Assembly (NCBI GenBank): GCA_018267275.1
Contig: JAFDYV010000004.1
Span: 434,001 to 498,000 of the forward strand
Origin: Bacteroidota bacterium
Lineage (GTDB): Bacteria; Bacteroidota; Bacteroidia; Cytophagales; Cyclobacteriaceae
Length of the DNA stretch: 64,000 nt
Direction: 5' to 3'
Part shown: positions 60,143 through 64,000 of the stretch, in pieces
How the letters are laid out: each line of letters starts with the position of its first letter
How positions within the stretch are numbered: position 1 is the stretch's first letter
Translations under genes and position numbers: made by a program
The notes under the pieces: generated by a model
What the model saw: the letters and a program-made list of their open reading frames with translations, nothing else
Told to the model about the DNA's origin: nothing
The model's database searches: none

Positions 60143-63100
60143 CTAGTCTTTCGTTCCTATTCGCTTAAAGTAATCGTTCACCTCTTTTTTGTAATATGGG
60201 TACAAGCGGGGTGGCACGGTTTTCAACAATTCTACTTCTTTTTCTCTTAATCTTAAATATTCTTCAAAATTCCGGGGCAGTTCCTTTGCGTAGTCCTTGG
60301 CAGTTTCGCCTTTGCGTTCTTGGTCTTGGTTCTGCTCACGCATCGATTTCTCGGCTTCTAACAAACGTGTAATGATTTCGTTCTGCCTGCGGATGGTTTG
60401 CTCGGTAATCTGTTTGTTAACCAAATCCATCTCGGTTTGTTCCATCTTTCCTGGTAAATCCCCACCAGGCACCTTGCCACCCTCCTGCTTGAGTTTTTCT
60501 TGCATTTCTTGCAAAGCCCTGCGGATGCGTTCTTGTTCGGCCGCCATCTTGGCTAACTCTTCAGAGAGTTGTCGACCTTGCTTACCACCCTTACGTATTT
60601 CCTCCATTTGTTGGTTCAATTGCATTTGCATCTGCGACAAGCTGCGCTCGTTTCCCTTTTGCTTCCCTTTGCCCGGCTTCTTTTTCGCACTTTGCATGGC
60701 ATTCATCATCATGTCATAGTGGCTATTGAGCATAAGAGCAAGGTTGTTGATACCCGTCATGCTGAATTGCATTTCGGCACTTGCGTTAGACTTGCGCCTT
60801 TCCTTTACGTTCGCTGCGGCCTTGTCCAAATGATCATTCAATTCAGAAATCTCTTTGGTGACTACAGACCCTAAAAACGGATCCCTCTTCGCAAGAGCTA
60901 ACAAGCTGTCTTCCAGCACTTTAGAATCATCCTTTACCTTGATTTGATTTTGCGAGAGCTGCACATACCTCGGGTCTGACTGCTGCACCTGATTGAAGTC
61001 TTTCATCAAACTTTCTTGGTCGTACGATAGCTTGATGAGTCCGTGCACAATTTGCCGCAAGGTTTCTAAGTTGGCCATATCCATTTCCATCTCCATGGCA
61101 TTCTGTGCACTCTCCATCTGTTGTTGCATTTGTTTCATCTGCTGGATGGATTTCTGTTGCGAGTTGATCGCCTTCTTTGGCTTGCCTTGGTCGAGCGATT
61201 GCTTGCTATCCTGTTGCTCTTGTTGCAGCGGATTGAATTTTTCGTCACCCGGAATATCCTGCGGCTGATCTAACTCCTCGCCTAACTTTTCCAAATCTTT
61301 CAACTCTTGTTTCAGCTTCTCCGTTTGCCGATTGATTTCTTCTTGCTGCTTAGCTAGGCTTTCAGGATTTTGCTCACCGGCTCTGTCTTTACTTTGGCCA
61401 TCGTTCTTATCCTTATTATTTCCGTCTTCTTTTTTCTCGTCACTCTTTCTTTCTTTCGTTTTCTCCCCTTCTTTCGATTGACTGTCGTTATTTTTTTCGT
61501 CAGGTTTGTTGTCATCCTTTGATTTTTCGCCCGCTAGTTCTTTTGTGTTTTCCAACAGTTGTTCCTGTTTTTTGATTTGCTCCTTTATTGACTCGATACT
61601 CTGTTCGAACTTATAGTCGTATTGCAGTTGTTTGAACAGTTCCAGTGTTCGTTCCAACTCTTTTTCCAAGTTGATTTCTTTCCGGTTCATCTTGTCCAAC
61701 ACCTTTTGCATTTGCGAGGGGTCGGCATTTTCGCGCAACATTTTTTCCAACTCTTGAAAGAGCTTCTTCGTTTCTTCATCCAACAACTCGTTCATTAGTT
61801 TTTGGATCTGCTCAGATTTTTCTTTGATGCGCTCGCTCTCCTGAGTAAACGTTTCCTTCTTCTGCTCCAGCAATTCATTTTCTTTCTTCAATTGGTTAAT
61901 GGCCTCATCTAGCTTCTGCTTTTGTTCTACAAGGTCCTCTAGCATCTTTTTGTCTTGCCAATCCAAACTCTGCTTGCCGCGCAGTCGTTGCTGGGTTTCT
62001 TCTATTGATTTTTGAAGATCTTTTGCCTGGGTGACGCTCTCTTCAATTTTGGTTTCAGTTCTTTGCTGGGATTTTGATATCTGGGTTACCAACTCTTCGG
62101 TAGCGGGTAATGCAAAAACATAACTGGCAGATCGTGAGGATTTTCGTCCGTTTACACCATCATTGTCCCACACCTGCAAATAGTAAGTTATCCGGTCTCC
62201 GGGTTTCAGGCGTAGTGAGTCAACCGACCATTGATAAAAGAAGTTCTGCTGAGCGTTTTGCGAAGTCAAAGGTATGTCGATAGCCTTCTCGGCTCCTTCT
62301 TGGTTGCCTGTGGTAATTTGGTATTTCAGTTTGAGCTCATTGATGCCGTAATCGTCCGTAAGCTGGCCACCTAACAGCACATTTTTGAACAAGATTGAAT
62401 CGCGCAGGTTGTCTACCGTGATTTGCGGAACTTGGTCCTTTATGACGCTGATAGAATACGAGATTGGCTCTTTGTTTTTGCTTTTTTCATTCTCCAGCGT
62501 CACGGCATACTGCTCCGGGTTGTTGATGTTCTTCGAAAATCCAAACGCACCCTCGTCAATCAGCTGCATGTTGTTCGGTGCGCCATCGCTAAAGCTGATC
62601 TGCGCTTTGGTGGTGAACTGAGTGCCAATTTTCCAGGTGATCTTTGTTCCTTCTGGCACTTCCAAGTTGCCAGCGTTGGTTAGTTGTTCGGCCTTGCGTT
62701 GTAGGTAACTTGGGTATTGGAGTTGCACATTGATTTGGTTTACCTCTGGGCGGTTGATCACCGCAATGGTAAACGGCTTTGAAAAAAATCCAGAAGCTTC
62801 AAACTGAATGGTGGCGCTATTCTGCATTCGCTCAAATGTGTAAGCGAATTTTCCAACGGACAGTTGTTCCATCTTTCTGCGCTGTGCACCATTCACTATG
62901 AAGGCTGCTTCGGGCAGAGCCTCGCCTTCCAACGAAAGTTGAAGTGTGAAGTCTTCATTGAAAAATGCTGAGAGCGATTGGTTTTCTACAACAAATTGAA
63001 AGGGTGCCTGGGGAGAAAACTCTTGGTTGAACTGCACGATGCGCTGGGCGCTTTGAGTAAAAATGCCGCTGTTGACGAAGAGCAAAACCAAGATGACGCC

Positions 63101-63580
63101 AAACGGAATCAAAAGGAATTTCAAGTAACGCTTGTTCTCTCGTAGGTCAATAGCTGAATCAAAAGCTACATTCTGAAAAGACGAAACCTTTTGCGCGATG
63201 CCTGCGTCTACCAGCGGGCTAGAGGCTTGTTGATGAGCAAGCTGTAAAACGTTGAGGAGCTTATCGCCAATGTTGGGGAAATAGCGGCCAATCATTTTGG
63301 CGCTGTCTTCTTCACCAAGACCCCGTTTGTACAGCCACCAGCGCAACGGCTCGCGCAAGAAAAGAAAAAGACAAAATGCAACCGTTAAGAAAAAGCAAAC
63401 AAACAGCATCAGCCGAAGCCCCTTGCCTAGCCACAGGTTGTACTCGACCAGCGATGCAAAGAGAAAATACCCCGCCAACAGCGCGACCGTAAGGATGCTG
63501 CCGCGCACAAACAAGTTCAGGTAGTACTTGCGTTTAAATGCCGATACCTTGGATTGAATTTGCTGAACCCCTTCGCCCAT
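60143..63580 (-). CDS. DUF4175 family membrane protein with long coiled coils (1145 aa)
   Basis: Three hydrophobic helices lie near residues 25-45, 52-76 and 150-172, followed by a periplasm-like beta-rich region (about 180-510, many short strands such as TIQFEASGFFSKPFTIAVIN). From about residue 510 to the end it is dominated by K/E/Q-rich coiled coil, including a highly charged low-complexity zone (SKEGEKTKERKSDEKKEDGN). This is the layout of DUF4175 proteins of Bacteroidota, whose role is unknown. It is followed by the RsbW-like gene with a 4-base gap. Confidence 0.87.
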   Translation of the reverse strand: MGEGVQQIQSKVSAFKRKYYLNLFVRGSILTVALLAGYFLFASLVEYNLWLGKGLRLMLFVCFFLTVAFCLFLFLREPLRWWLYKRGLGEEDSAKMIGRYFPNIGDKLLNVLQLAHQQASSPLVDAGIAQKVSSFQNVAFDSAIDLRENKRYLKFLLIPFGVILVLLFVNSGIFTQSAQRIVQFNQEFSPQAPFQFVVENQSLSAFFNEDFTLQLSLEGEALPEAAFIVNGAQRRKMEQLSVGKFAYTFERMQNSATIQFEASGFFSKPFTIAVINRPEVNQINVQLQYPSYLQRKAEQLTNAGNLEVPEGTKITWKIGTQFTTKAQISFSDGAPNNMQLIDEGAFGFSKNINNPEQYAVTLENEKSKNKEPISYSISVIKDQVPQITVDNLRDSILFKNVLLGGQLTDDYGINELKLKYQITTGNQEGAEKAIDIPLTSQNAQQNFFYQWSVDSLRLKPGDRITYYLQVWDNDGVNGRKSSRSASYVFALPATEELVTQISKSQQRTETKIEESVTQAKDLQKSIEETQQRLRGKQSLDWQDKKMLEDLVEQKQKLDEAINQLKKENELLEQKKETFTQESERIKEKSEQIQKLMNELLDEETKKLFQELEKMLRENADPSQMQKVLDKMNRKEINLEKELERTLELFKQLQYDYKFEQSIESIKEQIKKQEQLLENTKELAGEKSKDDNKPDEKNNDSQSKEGEKTKERKSDEKKEDGNNKDKNDGQSKDRAGEQNPESLAKQQEEINRQTEKLKQELKDLEKLGEELDQPQDIPGDEKFNPLQQEQQDSKQSLDQGKPKKAINSQQKSIQQMKQMQQQMESAQNAMEMEMDMANLETLRQIVHGLIKLSYDQESLMKDFNQVQQSDPRYVQLSQNQIKVKDDSKVLEDSLLALAKRDPFLGSVVTKEISELNDHLDKAAANVKERRKSNASAEMQFSMTGINNLALMLNSHYDMMMNAMQSAKKKPGKGKQKGNERSLSQMQMQLNQQMEEIRKGGKQGRQLSEELAKMAAEQERIRRALQEMQEKLKQEGGKVPGGDLPGKMEQTEMDLVNKQITEQTIRRQNEIITRLLEAEKSMREQNQDQERKGETAKDYAKELPRNFEEYLRLREKEVELLKTVPPRLYPYYKKEVNDYFKRIGTKD

Positions 63581-63687
63581 GTGCTAACAACGAGATGTGT
63601 AGAGATATAGTTTAGCAAGATAGGATTCAACAAGCCGAAACGCAAGCTGCGGATAGAATGCAGCCTTTGACAAGCAGAAATGGGAAT

Positions 63688-64000
63688 TTAGAAACTAAAA
63701 ACTTTGCTCAAGAGATACAAAGCCATCAAACAAAGAGGCACCGTACGCATGAGCAGCTGGCTGACTAATTTATTCCCTTTCAAAAACGCAATGCCCAACA
63801 TAACGTTTACAATGGCTAGCGTTCCCCCACCTAACAGCAGTATTTGCTCTTGACCCTTCATTGCTTGCAGGTAAAACAAAATTCCCAAAGTAGTCACAGA
63901 GCATCCTATCCAACCCACTTTTGGCGCGATGGTTTGAAGCACCAAATCAAACATCCCGAATTTAGGGTCGCCATCCGCTGGCTTTTCCTCCGCATACGAC
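63688..64000 (-). CDS. small membrane protein, possibly running off the window edge
   Basis: There are two to three hydrophobic helices (from the Met at 63954: GWIGCSVTTLGILFYLQAM, ILLLGGGTLAIVNVMLGIAF, TVPLCLMALYLLSKV). The frame stays open upstream of that Met to the window end (SYAEEKPADGDPKFG), so the true start may lie outside. The 88-residue version from 63954 is the minimum. No family is recognised. Confidence 0.55.
   Translation of the reverse strand, partial: SYAEEKPADGDPKFGMFDLVLQTIAPKVGWIGCSVTTLGILFYLQAMKGQEQILLLGGGTLAIVNVMLGIAFLKGNKLVSQLLMRTVPLCLMALYLLSKVFSF

Overview
The window looks like chromosomal DNA of a Bacteroidota bacterium, most probably of the order Cytophagales. The main signs are weak or absent Shine-Dalgarno sequences, a promoter ahead of the HU gene that matches the Bacteroidota consensus TTTG-N19-TAnnTTTG exactly, LytS/LytTR-type two-component signalling, large secreted VPS10/BNR-repeat proteins, a FAS1 lipoprotein with a C-S-D-D-K export signal, a DUF4175 protein and a 29-residue COX24-like basic peptide. 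I place it from gene content only; no species is claimed. No stretch over about 300 bases lacks a gene. I see no rRNA, tRNA or CRISPR array.

Layout. 1-3.5 kb: small coiled-coil membrane proteins, then the last two steps of a histidine-degradation route (hutG, hutF), with hutG extended in frame by a repeat-flanked DUF559 endonuclease element. 3.5-9.1 kb: a GH29 fucosidase, small membrane proteins and a VPS10-type protein. 9.1-16.9 kb: a serine hydrolase, then HU / TPR / COX24-like / ribonuclease G on the minus strand and mutY / class IV aminotransferase / permease on the plus strand. 16.9-23.6 kb: a PLP dehydratase group and a second VPS10-type protein.

23.7-32.2 kb is the most striking part. 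It is a six-gene minus-strand operon coding a 187-residue protein, the RNA methyltransferase Hen1, the end-healing and ligating enzyme Pnkp, an unrecognised 294-residue protein and two DNA-polymerase-beta-type nucleotidyltransferases. A WYL regulator is divergent to it across a palindrome-rich control region. Pnkp-Hen1 is a known RNA repair pair; the added nucleotidyltransferases, the two unknown proteins and the regulator make it look like a larger inducible RNA repair system.

32.2-54.5 kb: a permease coupled to an aldo/keto reductase-RidA fusion, two ECF sigma factors, lgt, a PadR-controlled MacB-like permease, an amidohydrolase, a DUF2975/HTH pair, a LytS/LytTR pair, a FAS1 lipoprotein, an HMA-DUF4396 protein and a TPR protein.

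54.5-64 kb has features of a replication-origin domain. An intergenic segment (54455-54689) carries one perfect and several near-perfect DnaA boxes next to a run of A/T, with strong G-over-C bias on the plus strand. About 4.5 kb away, between mnmG (gidA) and ybeY, lie two parS-like 16-mers. The rest of this part is a colinear minus-strand series: an edge gene, DUF4175, an RsbW-like kinase, YbeY, MnmG, a methyltransferase and an Ig-like lipoprotein.
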